NCBI GenBank assembly: GCA_031426355.1
Contig: JANPLD010000071.1
Coordinates: 1 to 48,657 of the forward strand
Length of the DNA stretch: 48,657 nucleotides
Source: JANPLD01 sp031426355
GTDB lineage: Bacteria; Pseudomonadota; Alphaproteobacteria; Rickettsiales; UBA8987
Reading direction: 5' to 3'
Positions 16,663-25,617 of the stretch are shown one piece after another (the first letter of the stretch is position 1; the number at the start of each line of letters is the position of its first letter). The notes beneath the pieces were generated by a model. The model had not been told where the DNA came from. It worked only from the letters and a program-made list of their open reading frames with translations, and ran no database searches. Made by a program: the position numbers and the translations under genes.

Positions 16663-17757
16663 ATGGCATCATTGAAAAAAACTCCATTATATAAAAACCA
16701 TATAAGTGGCGGCGCAAAAATGGCTCCCTTTGCAGGTTTTGAAATGCCTTTATATTATAAGGCTGGTATAATTGCAGAGCATAATGCTGTTAGAACTAGG
16801 GCAGGGTTATTTGATGTATCTCATATGGGGCAGTTAAGGGTAACCGGCCTTTCAGCTCCATCTTATTTTAACAAGATCACACCATCTGACTTTCACAGGG
16901 TTTTGGATTTTTCATGTAAATACACAGTTCTCACTAATGAGAATGGCGGCATAATAGATGACCTTATCATCACGAGGATTTCCCGTGATGAATTCCACGT
17001 TGTTGTAAATGCCGGTTGCAGGGATAAAGATTTCTCATGGTTCAAAGAAAACCTAGTTGAAGGCGTAAAGCTCGACTTTTTGGAAAAGCAGGCGCTGATA
17101 GCAATTCAAGGTCCTGAAAGCGAAAAAATATTACAGAATCTTGTAGATGCCCCGCTCAATAAGATCGGTTATATGAAAGCAGGTTTTGCAAATATATTCG
17201 GTGAAAAATGTTTTATCACCCGCACAGGCTATACTGGTGAAGATGGTTTTGAGGTCAGCATATCAGAAAAAAATGCTGGCAAACTTTGGGATGATCTGGT
17301 GAATAAACATAATGTGCAACCAGCAGGCCTTGGCGCACGCGATGTATTACGCTTGGAAATGGGCTACCCGCTCTATGGCCACGATATGAATGATGAAACA
17401 ACTCCTCTTGAAGCAGGCCTTGGATGGGTAATGTCAAAAGATAATTCAGGTTATATTGGCATCGGAAAAATAAAAGACCAGAAAACTGCAGGCTTGATCC
17501 GTAAAAGGGCAGGGCTGGTATTTAATGAAAAGGTAGTTGCGCGTGAAGGTGCGGAAATTTATAAGAATGGCAAAAAGGTTGGCGTTATAACCAGTGGCGG
17601 TTTCTCTCCTATACTGCAAAAACCTATCTCAATGGGCTTTTTAGAAACTGCGCTTTCCAACGACAATGAAGAAGTTGATGTTGATGTGCGTGGAAAATTC
17701 TATAAAGCCATAATTAAAAAATATCCGTTCATAAATGTTAATACAAAGAAGGCTTAA
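16663..17757 (+). CDS. gcvT: Glycine cleavage system T protein (aminomethyltransferase)
   Basis: GcvT transfers the aminomethyl carbon from the lipoylated H protein to tetrahydrofolate, releasing ammonia. The 364 residues are typical. Motifs include LYKNHISGGAKMAPFAGFEMP at the N-terminus (first part), GLFDVSHMGQ, TRTGYTGEDGFE and AGLGARDVLRLE; the folate-site Asp is in the FDVSHMG neighbourhood. It heads the gcv genes. A palindromic repeat separates it from gcvH by 127 bp. Confidence 0.97.
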   Translation: MASLKKTPLYKNHISGGAKMAPFAGFEMPLYYKAGIIAEHNAVRTRAGLFDVSHMGQLRVTGLSAPSYFNKITPSDFHRVLDFSCKYTVLTNENGGIIDDLIITRISRDEFHVVVNAGCRDKDFSWFKENLVEGVKLDFLEKQALIAIQGPESEKILQNLVDAPLNKIGYMKAGFANIFGEKCFITRTGYTGEDGFEVSISEKNAGKLWDDLVNKHNVQPAGLGARDVLRLEMGYPLYGHDMNDETTPLEAGLGWVMSKDNSGYIGIGKIKDQKTAGLIRKRAGLVFNEKVVAREGAEIYKNGKKVGVITSGGFSPILQKPISMGFLETALSNDNEEVDVDVRGKFYKAIIKKYPFINVNTKKA

Positions 17758-17764
17758 ATATAAC

Positions 17765-17860
17765 CGTCATCCTGCGAATTGCTGAAAGCAATTGCGCAGG
17801 ATCCCATGAGATAATAACTCTGAGATCCTGCGCAGATGCTTTGCATCTCGCAGGATGACG
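17765..17860. repeat. Palindromic repeat element between gcvT and gcvH
   Basis: Perfect 13-bp arms (17765-17777, CGTCATCCTGCGA; 17848-17860, its reverse complement) enclose two small hairpins (77-83/87-93 and 34-39/43-48 of the 17.7-17.8 kb region). They also enclose a 10-bp palindromic pair, GCGCAGGATC (17794-17803) with GATCCTGCGC (17824-17833). The result is a cruciform-like fold. It is GC-richer than its flanks. It resembles the small palindromic elements dispersed in Rickettsiales and other alphaproteobacteria. No second copy was seen in this window. Confidence 0.85.
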
Positions 17861-17884
17861 AAAACTACTAAAAAAGGTTTTAAT

Positions 17885-18256
17885 ATGACAATAAAATATA
17901 CAAAAGAACACGAAACGATAAAAGTTGAAGGCGACGTTATAACTGTCGGTATCACCGACTACGCCAAAGATGCACTTGGCGATCTGGTATTTATCCAGCT
18001 CCCGGATAAAGGTAAAAAAATTAAAAAAGGTGAAGAATTTGCGGTAGTTGAATCCGTAAAGATCGCATCAGAGATATACACCCCAGTAAGCGGTGAAATA
18101 GTTGAAGTAAACACTCCCCTTTCGGACAATGTTGACCTACTTAAATCAAGCTTGGAAAAAGGCTGGGTCGCAAAAATCAAAATGTCTGACCCATCTGAAC
18201 TTTCAGAGCTTATGGATGAAGGTAAATATAAAGACTACCTAAAATCTCTTGGTTAA
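17885..18256 (+). CDS. gcvH: Glycine cleavage system H protein
   Basis: GcvH carries the lipoyl arm that shuttles the aminomethyl group between P and T proteins. I chose the ATG at 17885 (MTIKYTKEHE), as the upstream in-frame ATG at 17855 lies inside the palindromic repeat. The 123 residues contain VGITDYAKDALGDLVFIQLP and the lipoylation site ESVK, with Lys59. The C-terminus is normal. It ends convergently, one base from an orphan gene that now separates it from gcvPA. Confidence 0.96.
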   Translation: MTIKYTKEHETIKVEGDVITVGITDYAKDALGDLVFIQLPDKGKKIKKGEEFAVVESVKIASEIYTPVSGEIVEVNTPLSDNVDLLKSSLEKGWVAKIKMSDPSELSELMDEGKYKDYLKSLG

Positions 18257-19519
18257 TTATCTTTGTTTTCCGTGTTGTGGTGCCGACTTTGAACTGGATA
18301 TTACTTCTTGCTCATAATCCTTCTGAAAATCTTTAAGCTTTATTCTGCAATTTTCAGATGCTTTCGAGGATAATTTATAATCTTCGACTCCCTTATTTTC
18401 GTCTTTTAATTTCAATTCTTCTATAGCATTTTTATATAATGATTTCCAAAGCGAGTCATATAATGAGAAGGGCATGTTTTCTGTTTTACTTTCTTTCATT
18501 ATTTTATAAGCTTCATATTCTTTTCCATTTTCAACCAGTTCCACAACTGTGGCGCCATAAGATTGTATAAGATCTTTTTGTCCATTTTTAGGATCAAAAA
18601 TATAAGCCATTTTATATTTTGTAAGAGTTTCTAGTGGCCCACCTTGATTTGTATGATTTTCATATTCAATAAGCTGTAATCCTATTAAACCTAATTTGTC
18701 TAATTCTACATTATGCTTATTAGCAAACTTATCAGTTTTGGGAGGAAATCCACCTATTGTTGACTCATAAAGAATGCCATTAATACTTAATCTGGCATGT
18801 TCATCATTTATATAGGATATAATTTTAATATCGGTAAAAATAAAATTTCCGCTCTTATCCTTTAAATTACTTAAATTATCATATGTGAGATAAGAAATAG
18901 AAGAACAATCGCCTTTTCTCTCAGTTAACATTTCTATATAAGATGCGTGTGCTTCAGACGTAATAAAGGTGCTGTATAAATAATTTGCAAACAAAACCTT
19001 CTGCTGATCCGTAGTAAATTTCTCTTTAAACTTAGGTAGAATAATTTCTTGTTCAGATATCCAATCTTTAAAAGTTACATCTTTGACACTAATCCCATCC
19101 TCATATAATTGCTGATTAGTATACAAATTTAAAAATTCACTGGTTTTTTCTTTGTGAGAATTTAGTAATCCTTCTTTAATGTATGGTAAATATTCTTCTG
19201 AAAACTCAATCTTGTTACCATCTTGGGTTTGTAGATCAATTAACTCCCCTATATTTATATTTTTAAACCGGATGGAATTATCAATTATAAAGGGTGTTAT
19301 GCCATATTCATCAACTAGGTTATATAGTTCTTCTCTGATCTTTTTTACGCTGTCTTCATTTTCCTTTAAGCTAGGATTTTCAAGTTTAATTATTGCATCA
19401 ATTATTTTATCATACTTTTTCTGAAATTCAGAAAAGGGAAAATCTTTTTGCAGTAAAAAATCCAGGGATTTTAAAATGTCAGGATTTTCATTGATGATTT
19501 CTTCAAAATTATTAGTCAC
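18257..19519 (-). CDS. Orphan protein with transglutaminase-like Cys-His motif
   Basis: Unrecognised 420-residue soluble protein, GTG start, no signal peptide or membrane helix. Residues 203-254 resemble a transglutaminase-like cysteine protease core: Cys205 in KGDCSSISYL at a helix start, then His241 in NDEHARLSINGILYES, with Glu252 where an acidic residue is expected. The rest is acidic, helical and without known motifs. The C-terminus is basic (SAPQHGKQR). It sits opposite to and between gcvH and gcvPA, so it was probably inserted into the gcv operon. A CtrA-type box with a -10 element lies just upstream (19543-19575). Candidate effector or modifier; catalytic activity is inference. Confidence 0.8.
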   Translation of the reverse strand: MTNNFEEIINENPDILKSLDFLLQKDFPFSEFQKKYDKIIDAIIKLENPSLKENEDSVKKIREELYNLVDEYGITPFIIDNSIRFKNINIGELIDLQTQDGNKIEFSEEYLPYIKEGLLNSHKEKTSEFLNLYTNQQLYEDGISVKDVTFKDWISEQEIILPKFKEKFTTDQQKVLFANYLYSTFITSEAHASYIEMLTERKGDCSSISYLTYDNLSNLKDKSGNFIFTDIKIISYINDEHARLSINGILYESTIGGFPPKTDKFANKHNVELDKLGLIGLQLIEYENHTNQGGPLETLTKYKMAYIFDPKNGQKDLIQSYGATVVELVENGKEYEAYKIMKESKTENMPFSLYDSLWKSLYKNAIEELKLKDENKGVEDYKLSSKASENCRIKLKDFQKDYEQEVISSSKSAPQHGKQR

Positions 19520-19542
19520 GGCTTATTTCTTGGTTAGTGGCT

Positions 19543-19575
19543 AGAATAGCAAATAGTGGTTAATAAAGTCTTAAC
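19543..19575 (-). promoter_or_regulatory. Putative CtrA box and -10 of the 18.3-19.5 kb orphan
   Basis: On the minus strand, TTAA-GACTTTA-TTAACC (box 19560-19574) is followed 11 bp after the second TTAA by TATTCT (19543-19548). The start codon at 19519 is about 24 bp further. The box also lies upstream of the divergent gcvPA, but no -10 at the same spacing is seen in that direction. Confidence 0.65.
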
Positions 19576-19635
19576 AAAATACTTTTATTGGTAAAAAATA
19601 AGCATATAACTTAGTTATAATTTTAATTAAAATCT

Positions 19636-20919
19636 ATGCGTTATCTCCCGCTTACTATCTCTGAAAAAACTGAAATGCTTGCTAAAATAGGCGCCGTTTC
19701 TGTAGATGAGCTTTATTCAGCAATTCCATCTTCGATCTTTAAAGGTCAGAAATTCAATCTGCCTGATCACTTAGGTGAAATGGAAGTTGAAGCAAAGATG
19801 AAATCTTATGCTAATCAGAATATACCAGCTTCAAATATCCCATTCTTTTTAGGCGCAGGCTGTTATTTTCACCATGTCCCAGCAAGTGTTGATTATATAA
19901 TCCAGCGTTCAGAATTTTTAACATCATACACTCCATACCAGCCGGAAATAGCGCAAGGTACTCTACAATATATATTCGAGTTCCAAAGTATCATTGCACG
20001 CTTAACGGGTCAGGAAGTTGCAAATGCTTCAATGTATGATGGTGCAACGGCAACTGCCGAAGCCGCCCTTATGGCTCTTCGTATCAGAAAAGACAGGAAA
20101 AAAATAAAGATCCATGGCCGTATACACCCTCATTATGAAGAAGTTCTAAGAACTTACCTTACAAATTATCCTGAAGTAAAAATTGAAAATGGTGAAGCTG
20201 ATGACCAGACCGCCTGTGTTATAGCACAATCGCCTGATTTCTTTGGTGAGCCTCAAAATTATGCAGAACTCAGGAAAAAATGTGATGATAACGGCGCGCT
20301 TATGGTTGTTGTTATAAATGAGATATTATCTCTCGGATTATTACCCGCTCCGGTTCAGGCTGATATAGTCTGCGGTGAAGCACAATCTATCGGAGTTGGC
20401 ATGAGTTACGGTGGCCCTCATTTGGGTTTTTTCACTTGCAAAAGGGAATTCGTTCGCCAGATGCCTGGCCGTTTATGCGGCGAAACGGTAGATGCCGATG
20501 GCAAACGTTCATTCGTTCTTACCCTCAACACTCGCGAGCAGCACATTAGAAGGGAAAAAGCTACCTCGAACATATGTACTAACCAAGGTCTTATGGCTCT
20601 GGCATTTACTGTGCATGCGGAACTGCTTGGTGAACAGGGTGTTAAGCATCTTGCAAAAATAAATCACAATAAAACCTGCAAATTATTTGATGAGATCACA
20701 AAGATAAAAGGTGTTAAACCTGTAAATAAGAATTTCTTCAATGAATTTGCGATTGAGATTACAAGAAACGCAAAACAAGTAGTAGAAAACCTTTCAAAGA
20801 ATAAAATAATTGCCGGTTATGCCGCCGATGAAAAAACTCTTATCATTTGCGCAACGGAATTAACCAGCGAAGAAAATATCAAGAAATTTGCTGAAGCACT
20901 TAGCAATGAATTAAAATAA
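19636..20919 (+). CDS. gcvPA: Glycine dehydrogenase (decarboxylating) subunit 1
   Basis: GcvPA is the N-terminal half of the split P protein, which together with GcvPB decarboxylates glycine using pyridoxal phosphate. The 427 residues start MRYLPLTISEKTEMLAKIG and show FLGAGCYFHHVPASVDYI, YTPYQPEIAQGTLQ and ANASMYDGATATAEAALMA, all typical. The gene lies 8 bp before gcvPB. A TATAAT at 19617-19622 may serve as its promoter now that an orphan gene separates it from gcvTH. Confidence 0.96.
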   Translation: MRYLPLTISEKTEMLAKIGAVSVDELYSAIPSSIFKGQKFNLPDHLGEMEVEAKMKSYANQNIPASNIPFFLGAGCYFHHVPASVDYIIQRSEFLTSYTPYQPEIAQGTLQYIFEFQSIIARLTGQEVANASMYDGATATAEAALMALRIRKDRKKIKIHGRIHPHYEEVLRTYLTNYPEVKIENGEADDQTACVIAQSPDFFGEPQNYAELRKKCDDNGALMVVVINEILSLGLLPAPVQADIVCGEAQSIGVGMSYGGPHLGFFTCKREFVRQMPGRLCGETVDADGKRSFVLTLNTREQHIRREKATSNICTNQGLMALAFTVHAELLGEQGVKHLAKINHNKTCKLFDEITKIKGVKPVNKNFFNEFAIEITRNAKQVVENLSKNKIIAGYAADEKTLIICATELTSEENIKKFAEALSNELK

Positions 20920-20927
20920 TTAACAAT

Positions 20928-22451
20928 ATGCAGTCAGTTAAATTAAAACCAATTAATGATAATATTTCTGAAATGGAAAATTTAGATGCAATAATAGGCG
21001 ATTCGCGTGCACTCAAATATGAAGAAAAGCTCATATTTGAACAATCCTCAAAAGGCGCCTGCGGTGTCGATCTGCCGGAAATAAATAATTTTGAGAATAG
21101 AACAGGGCAGGTAGCCCGTGAAGAGATCGGCCTTGCAGAAGTTTCTGAGCCTCAAGTTGTCAGGCATTTCGTTCGCCTCTCTACGCAGAACTATTCAATT
21201 GATAGTGGCATATTCCCGCTTGGTTCCTGCACTATGAAGCATAACCCACGTTTGAATGAAAAAGTTGCCCGTCTTGATGGTTTTGCAAATATCCATCCGC
21301 TTCAGCCAGTATCAACAGTGCAGGGCGCACTTGCAATGATGTATGAATTGCAGGAATGGCTAAAGGAGCTTTCTGGTTTACATTCCATATGTTTAACTCC
21401 TGCCGCTGGTGCCCATGGAGAGCTTGCTGGTATCATGACCATTCACAAATATTTTGAAAAACAGGGTAAACAAAGAAAAATCGCTATAATTCCAGATTCA
21501 GCTCATGGCACTAATCCAGCTACAGCAGCACTCTGCGGATATGAAATCCGCCAGATACCAACTGCTAAAAACGGCAAAGTGGATTTTGAAGCGTTCAAAA
21601 ATGCACTATCAGAAGACGTAGCTTGTATAATGTTAACCAACCCTAATACTTGCGGCTTATATGAGTCCCAGGCCCATGAAATAGCGGATGCCATTCATAA
21701 AATTGGCGCTTTTTTTTATTGTGACGGAGCAAATTTCAACGCGATTGTAGGCAAGGTAAAACCGGCTGCTTTTGGTGTGGATGTTATGCATTTCAATTTG
21801 CATAAAACATTCTCAACCCCGCATGGTGGTGGTGGCCCAGGTTCAGGCCCTATAGCCGTATGTGAAAAGCTTGCTCCATATGTTCCATATCCAACCGTTA
21901 TAAAATCTTCCGATAACAAATTTGAATTAAAAGAAGATAAGGGTAATTCTGTTGGTCGCTTACGTGGCTTCCAAGGGCAATTCGGTATGTTCGTACGCGC
22001 CCTTACTTATATGCTATCACATGGTGGTGATGGCCTGAAAAGAGTTGCTGAAGAAGCCGTTCTTAATGCAAACTACATACGCGCTTCAGTTCAGGATCTT
22101 TACAATATTCCATTCAATGAGTATTGCATGCATGAATTCCTAATGAATGATAAATTCCAGAAGGAGCAGGGAGTTAGCACTATGGATATCGCAAAATCTA
22201 TGGTTGAATATGGTATTCACCCTATGACGGTTTATTTCCCACTAGTTGTTCAGGCGGCAATGCTAATTGAGCCAACTGAAACTGAGAACAAGCAATCCTT
22301 AGACAGGCTTATTGCAGTTCTTCGTAAAATAGCACTGACAGCAAAGGAAGGTGGCAATTCGGCTGAAGAACTACATAATAATCCAATATCATCTCCACGT
22401 AAAAGGCTTGATGAAGTTAAGGCCGCGAGGGAATTGAAGTTGAAAGCGTAA
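20928..22451 (+). CDS. gcvPB: Glycine dehydrogenase (decarboxylating) subunit 2
   Basis: This is the PLP-binding half of the split P protein. The 507 residues contain IFPLGSCTMKHNPR, CLTPAAGAHGELAG and PDSAHGTNPATAA. The PLP lysine is Lys293 in MHFNLHKTFSTPHGGGGPG. Length is normal and the reading is intact. The split form accords with gcvPA just upstream. Its 3' end overlaps by 35 bp the end of the convergent broken orphan gene, which may reflect secondary extension of that pseudogene frame. Confidence 0.97.
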   Translation: MQSVKLKPINDNISEMENLDAIIGDSRALKYEEKLIFEQSSKGACGVDLPEINNFENRTGQVAREEIGLAEVSEPQVVRHFVRLSTQNYSIDSGIFPLGSCTMKHNPRLNEKVARLDGFANIHPLQPVSTVQGALAMMYELQEWLKELSGLHSICLTPAAGAHGELAGIMTIHKYFEKQGKQRKIAIIPDSAHGTNPATAALCGYEIRQIPTAKNGKVDFEAFKNALSEDVACIMLTNPNTCGLYESQAHEIADAIHKIGAFFYCDGANFNAIVGKVKPAAFGVDVMHFNLHKTFSTPHGGGGPGSGPIAVCEKLAPYVPYPTVIKSSDNKFELKEDKGNSVGRLRGFQGQFGMFVRALTYMLSHGGDGLKRVAEEAVLNANYIRASVQDLYNIPFNEYCMHEFLMNDKFQKEQGVSTMDIAKSMVEYGIHPMTVYFPLVVQAAMLIEPTETENKQSLDRLIAVLRKIALTAKEGGNSAEELHNNPISSPRKRLDEVKAARELKLKA

Positions 22452-24113
22452 TATCTCCTTTTGTGATAGCGGGTTGTCGCGAGCTATGCGCTATAATGGT
22501 TACGCCTTCCTGAGTGATTTCCATGGATTTGGTCTTTCCTGTTTTTTCTGAGTAATTACCATTTTTTAATGCGGCTTCCAGTTCCGCGTTACTGGGGCCA
22601 GTAAAACTTATTTTGCATTTCCTTTCTATCTCTGCTTTCCTTTCTTTATTCAAATAGTCCCAATCTTTGTCAGATTCGTCTCCGAATGTCCTCATCAGAA
22701 ATTTTGTATATCTATAAATTGGGGTTGCAACTGCTGCCGTAGCAAATTTTAAAATTCCTCCACTGACATTCCATGCAACAACAATTGCTAAACCTATTGG
22801 GTTTTTGGTAATGATAGCATTTGCAATTCTATTTAAAGCTCTAACGGGATGTTTTCCTACTACATAAAGAGTTGCCTGTCTGAGATTTTATTAAGGTAAC
22901 TTTTCTTTCCTGTTGATACAAAGCCATAAACATTGTTACCCATTGACGTCCTAAGTAGTTTTCCCATGGAAAGAGCTTCCTGTTTAGCATGCCATAGCGC
23001 TTTATCCTCTCCCTTGAACTCATAATATTGCCTCATAACATTGGCATATGTCTTTTCTATCCAACCATCAAGCCGGAAAGCCCTTCCGTCACTCCTGATG
23101 AAAGCAAGATCTTTAATTCCTTGAAAAAGAATTGGTACGCTTTGGTCAGGAATTTTTTTTACTGCTTTTTTATCGGCTTTAGATATTTGTAGGTTTCCAT
23201 TTGGCGATAATTCATATTTATAACTGCTTGATAGAGAGTGCAAAGTGCTCCATGTAGTGGACTTAGTAAATGCTGGCCATTTACTGTCACCAAATTTTTT
23301 TGCATTTGGATGCAGTGGCTTTTCAATCAGGCGTTCGTTTACTCTTGGCTGTATATTTTTGTCTCTTTGCACTTCGCTTCTTCTTTGAACATTAGATTTG
23401 TGCCCTAGAATTTCATTGGGGTCAGACAAATTAAATTCCTTATATTTTTCTTTGTAAAGAAATGTTTCCAGCGATCTATACATATTAAGCTGGGAGAGTG
23501 TCATGTTTTCTCTCATGCACGAAAATTTTACTTTTTTGCCAGTATCTTCAATTTCCTGTATTACCTTATCATGGCATATAGTGGTGCAGGAGCCATCAAG
23601 TATCATTTTAAGTAGAATAGTTGCTGCTTTTGCTCTTCTGTTATTATTCTTATCTGCTGGGCCAAAAAAGGTAAGGGTTGAAGGTGATGTAGTATCTTTT
23701 TTGGGATTAAGAGCGTTTGTTTTTATATGGAAATGATGATCAAAATCACTTCCGGGAATTTTACCATTGAATCTTTCTACAGTTGGTATTTTTTTTCTAA
23801 TATCATCTCCAGGAAAAATTTCAGTTGATGGCAGGAAAGCCTTTTCCAAGGAGTCAAAGTTCAGTTCCTCCCTAGTAATTTTTCCTGCATTATCTTTACC
23901 AAAAATAACTTTTCTGATAAATCTGGCTTCAGCGCTATTTTCATTGATTTTTGGTAAAAGGACGGTTCGTAGATTATGCTCGTAGTTCCGATAAAATTTT
24001 TCTTCCTAATCTGCAACGGCATGGCTTGCAGAGGAAGCCATTCTTACATAATTATATATATGATAGGGAATTAGTAATTTTTCATTCCAGGATTTTGTGA
24101 TTTTGTTCAGCAT
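22417..24113 (-). pseudogene. Broken orphan gene (in-frame amber and one frameshift)
   Basis: Unrecognised protein whose frame is continuous on the minus strand from an ATG at 24113, except for a TAG at 24006-24008 (codon 36, after SSASHAVAD). The same frame then continues to 22860. About 20 bp before that stop the reading switches frame (near 22870-22880): a frame that is open downstream continues as LYVVGKHPVRALNRIAN, then a hydrophobic helix (PIGLAIVVAWNVSGGILKFA) and a charged tail ending IPSRP at 22417. The whole would be about 565 residues. A CtrA-type box and TATAAT stand upstream (24135-24165), so the broken gene retains the promoter of its class. Sequencing error, amber readthrough or programmed frameshift are less likely alternatives. 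Confidence 0.7.
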
Positions 24114-24134
24114 ACTAAAAAATTGCTATAAATA

Positions 24135-24165
24135 ATTATAGCACAAAACCTTAAGGAAAGGTTAA
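24135..24165 (-). promoter_or_regulatory. Putative CtrA box and -10 of the broken orphan gene
   Basis: On the minus strand, TTAA-CCTTTCC-TTAA (24151-24165) is followed after 10 bp by TATAAT (24135-24140). The ATG at 24113 lies 21 bp further, with no clear ribosome site. The box ends 2 bp from the sixA-like stop codon. Confidence 0.65.
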
Positions 24166-24167
24166 TC

Positions 24168-24698
24168 CTATTTAAGTTTCTTCCCACTGATAAAATCAAG
24201 CAGAATGCCTGAATCTATGGTTATATCCTTCCAGTTTTTAACGTCACAATCAAACGTCGCAAAAGAGCCTGGCGGAAAATTAGCCCTCATATCACGAAAT
24301 TTATGAACATCCCCACTGCGAGCAAATTGAACCGCAAAATGTTGTAATCCAGGGCAATGGCTTATAATTACTATAGAAGATAATTTATTATCAACGCCAT
24401 TCAAAACACTTAATATTTCATCGTTACCGGTTATATAAAGTTCCTGAAAAGCTTTGATCTCAATATCAGTATTAGGCGTGAAATATTTTTTAAATAATGC
24501 TGCCGTTTGCTTTGCTCTTATAGCAGTTGAAGAAAGTATCGTTTGTGGCAGATTATCCTTATAATTTTTAATGAAATATTGGGCTATTTTAGGTGCTTGT
24601 TCTTCGCCTTTTTTAGTTAATGTTCTCTCGTGGTCATTCAACATGTTTTTGTTGGTCTGGCCTGCCTTAGAGTGGCGTATGAAATATATTCGTTTCAT
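24168..24698 (-). CDS. sixA: SixA-like phosphohistidine phosphatase
   Basis: This is a histidine phosphatase superfamily member (RHG motif), probably acting on phosphohistidine. The 176 residues have the catalytic FIRHSKAG at 6-13 (Arg8, His9), the second His in VIISHCPGLQH (His114), and SSTAIRAKQTAALF in between. E. coli SixA dephosphorylates histidine-phosphotransfer domains. The gene begins 2 bp after the ctrA stop on the same strand, so it is almost surely co-transcribed. A role against the CckA-ChpT-CtrA phosphorelay is therefore tempting, but this is inference. Confidence 0.88.
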   Translation of the reverse strand: MKRIYFIRHSKAGQTNKNMLNDHERTLTKKGEEQAPKIAQYFIKNYKDNLPQTILSSTAIRAKQTAALFKKYFTPNTDIEIKAFQELYITGNDEILSVLNGVDNKLSSIVIISHCPGLQHFAVQFARSGDVHKFRDMRANFPPGSFATFDCDVKNWKDITIDSGILLDFISGKKLK

Positions 24699-24700
24699 TT

Positions 24701-25408
24701 TTATGATTCATTTCCGGCGACTATATCTTTTTCAGCCGGGTCTTTAAGACAATAACCTCTTCCCCATAAAGTTTCTATATAGTTCTCTCCGCCAGCCATT
24801 TCTTCTATTTTCTTACGTAATTTACATACGAAAACGTCGATGATCTTTATTTCCGGCTCATCAATGCCGCCGTAAAGATGTGCTAGGAAGGTTTCTTTTT
24901 TTATAGGAGTACCTTTGCGGAGCATTAAAAGCTCAAGGATGCTATATTCTTTACTCGTTAAATTCAATGGTTTGCCACTTATTTCAACTGATCTGTTATC
25001 CATATCAAGTGCAACTTTTCCAACTTTAAGTTTAGAAGTCGCATTACCTTTTGAGCGTCTGACAATAGCCTGAATACGGGCAATCAATTCACCGCGGTTA
25101 AATGGTTTTGTAACGTAATCATCCGCGCCAATACCAAGACCTTTAACTTTACTGTCAGAACCTGTAAGCCCAGATAGGATCATTACCGGAGTTTTTACAT
25201 TTGCTCTGCGAAGTCTGCGTAAAACTTCAAACCCATCAACATCTGGCAACATCATATCTAATATGATGATGTCATATTCATACATCCTTGCGAAATCCAG
25301 ACCCTCTTCACCATTGGCGGCAATATCGCACACTATACCTTCTGCTGCGAGGGCAAGCTCAATTGACTTGGCTGTTGAAATATCATCTTCAATAAGAAGT
25401 ATTCTCAT
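24701..25408 (-). CDS. ctrA: Cell cycle master response regulator CtrA
   Basis: CtrA is the alphaproteobacterial OmpR-type regulator that controls cell-cycle, envelope and motility genes by binding TTAA-N7-TTAA. The 235 residues have the receiver (Glu7-Asp8-Asp9, Asp51 in IILDMMLPDVDG, Lys in DYVTKPF). A winged-helix domain with LTSKEYSILELLMLRKGT, HLYGGIDEPEIKIIDVFVCKLRKK and ETLWGRGYCL is nearly diagnostic of CtrA. The tail (VAGNES) lacks the terminal Ala-Ala that directs Caulobacter CtrA to ClpXP, so turnover may differ. A box at 25455-25469 upstream suggests autoregulation. Confidence 0.96.
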   Translation of the reverse strand: MRILLIEDDISTAKSIELALAAEGIVCDIAANGEEGLDFARMYEYDIIILDMMLPDVDGFEVLRRLRRANVKTPVMILSGLTGSDSKVKGLGIGADDYVTKPFNRGELIARIQAIVRRSKGNATSKLKVGKVALDMDNRSVEISGKPLNLTSKEYSILELLMLRKGTPIKKETFLAHLYGGIDEPEIKIIDVFVCKLRKKIEEMAGGENYIETLWGRGYCLKDPAEKDIVAGNES

Positions 25409-25454
25409 AATCTATCCCGTGGCAGTTGAATAATATCTACTAACTTGCTGAATA

Positions 25455-25469
25455 TTAACCAATCTTTAA
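25455..25469 (-). promoter_or_regulatory. Putative CtrA box upstream of ctrA (autoregulation)
   Basis: TTAA-N7-TTAA with a TTAACC half is located 47 bp upstream of the ctrA ATG. The nearest -10-like hexamer on the minus strand (TATTAT, 25430-25435) is 19 bp from the box rather than 10-12 as in the other six. Repression or a different promoter geometry is possible. Caulobacter ctrA is also autoregulated. Confidence 0.6.
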
Positions 25470-25556
25470 GTAAAAACTAGTGAAAAGTGAAAAAACGGTT
25501 AATCTTAGTTATAATTGTGACGTAAATGAGACTTTGATAATAACTTTTATTAAAAT

Positions 25557-25588
25557 TTAACCAATAGTTAACCATTTTGGGTTATTAT
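25557..25588 (+). promoter_or_regulatory. Putative CtrA-activated promoter of the 25.6-27.5 kb orphan
   Basis: TTAACCAATAGTTAACC (25557-25573) has both halves extended as TTAACC. It is followed 11 bp after the second TTAA by TATTAT (25583-25588). The ATG is at 25618. Confidence 0.7.
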
Positions 25589-25617
25589 ATATTTATAGAT
25601 AAAAAAAAGAAAATATT

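Noticed and set aside
22841..23023. A third-frame ORF at the 3' part of the broken orphan
   Set aside because: It overlaps the better-supported frame and does not join to the downstream hydrophobic helix; it is a by-product of the frameshift region.
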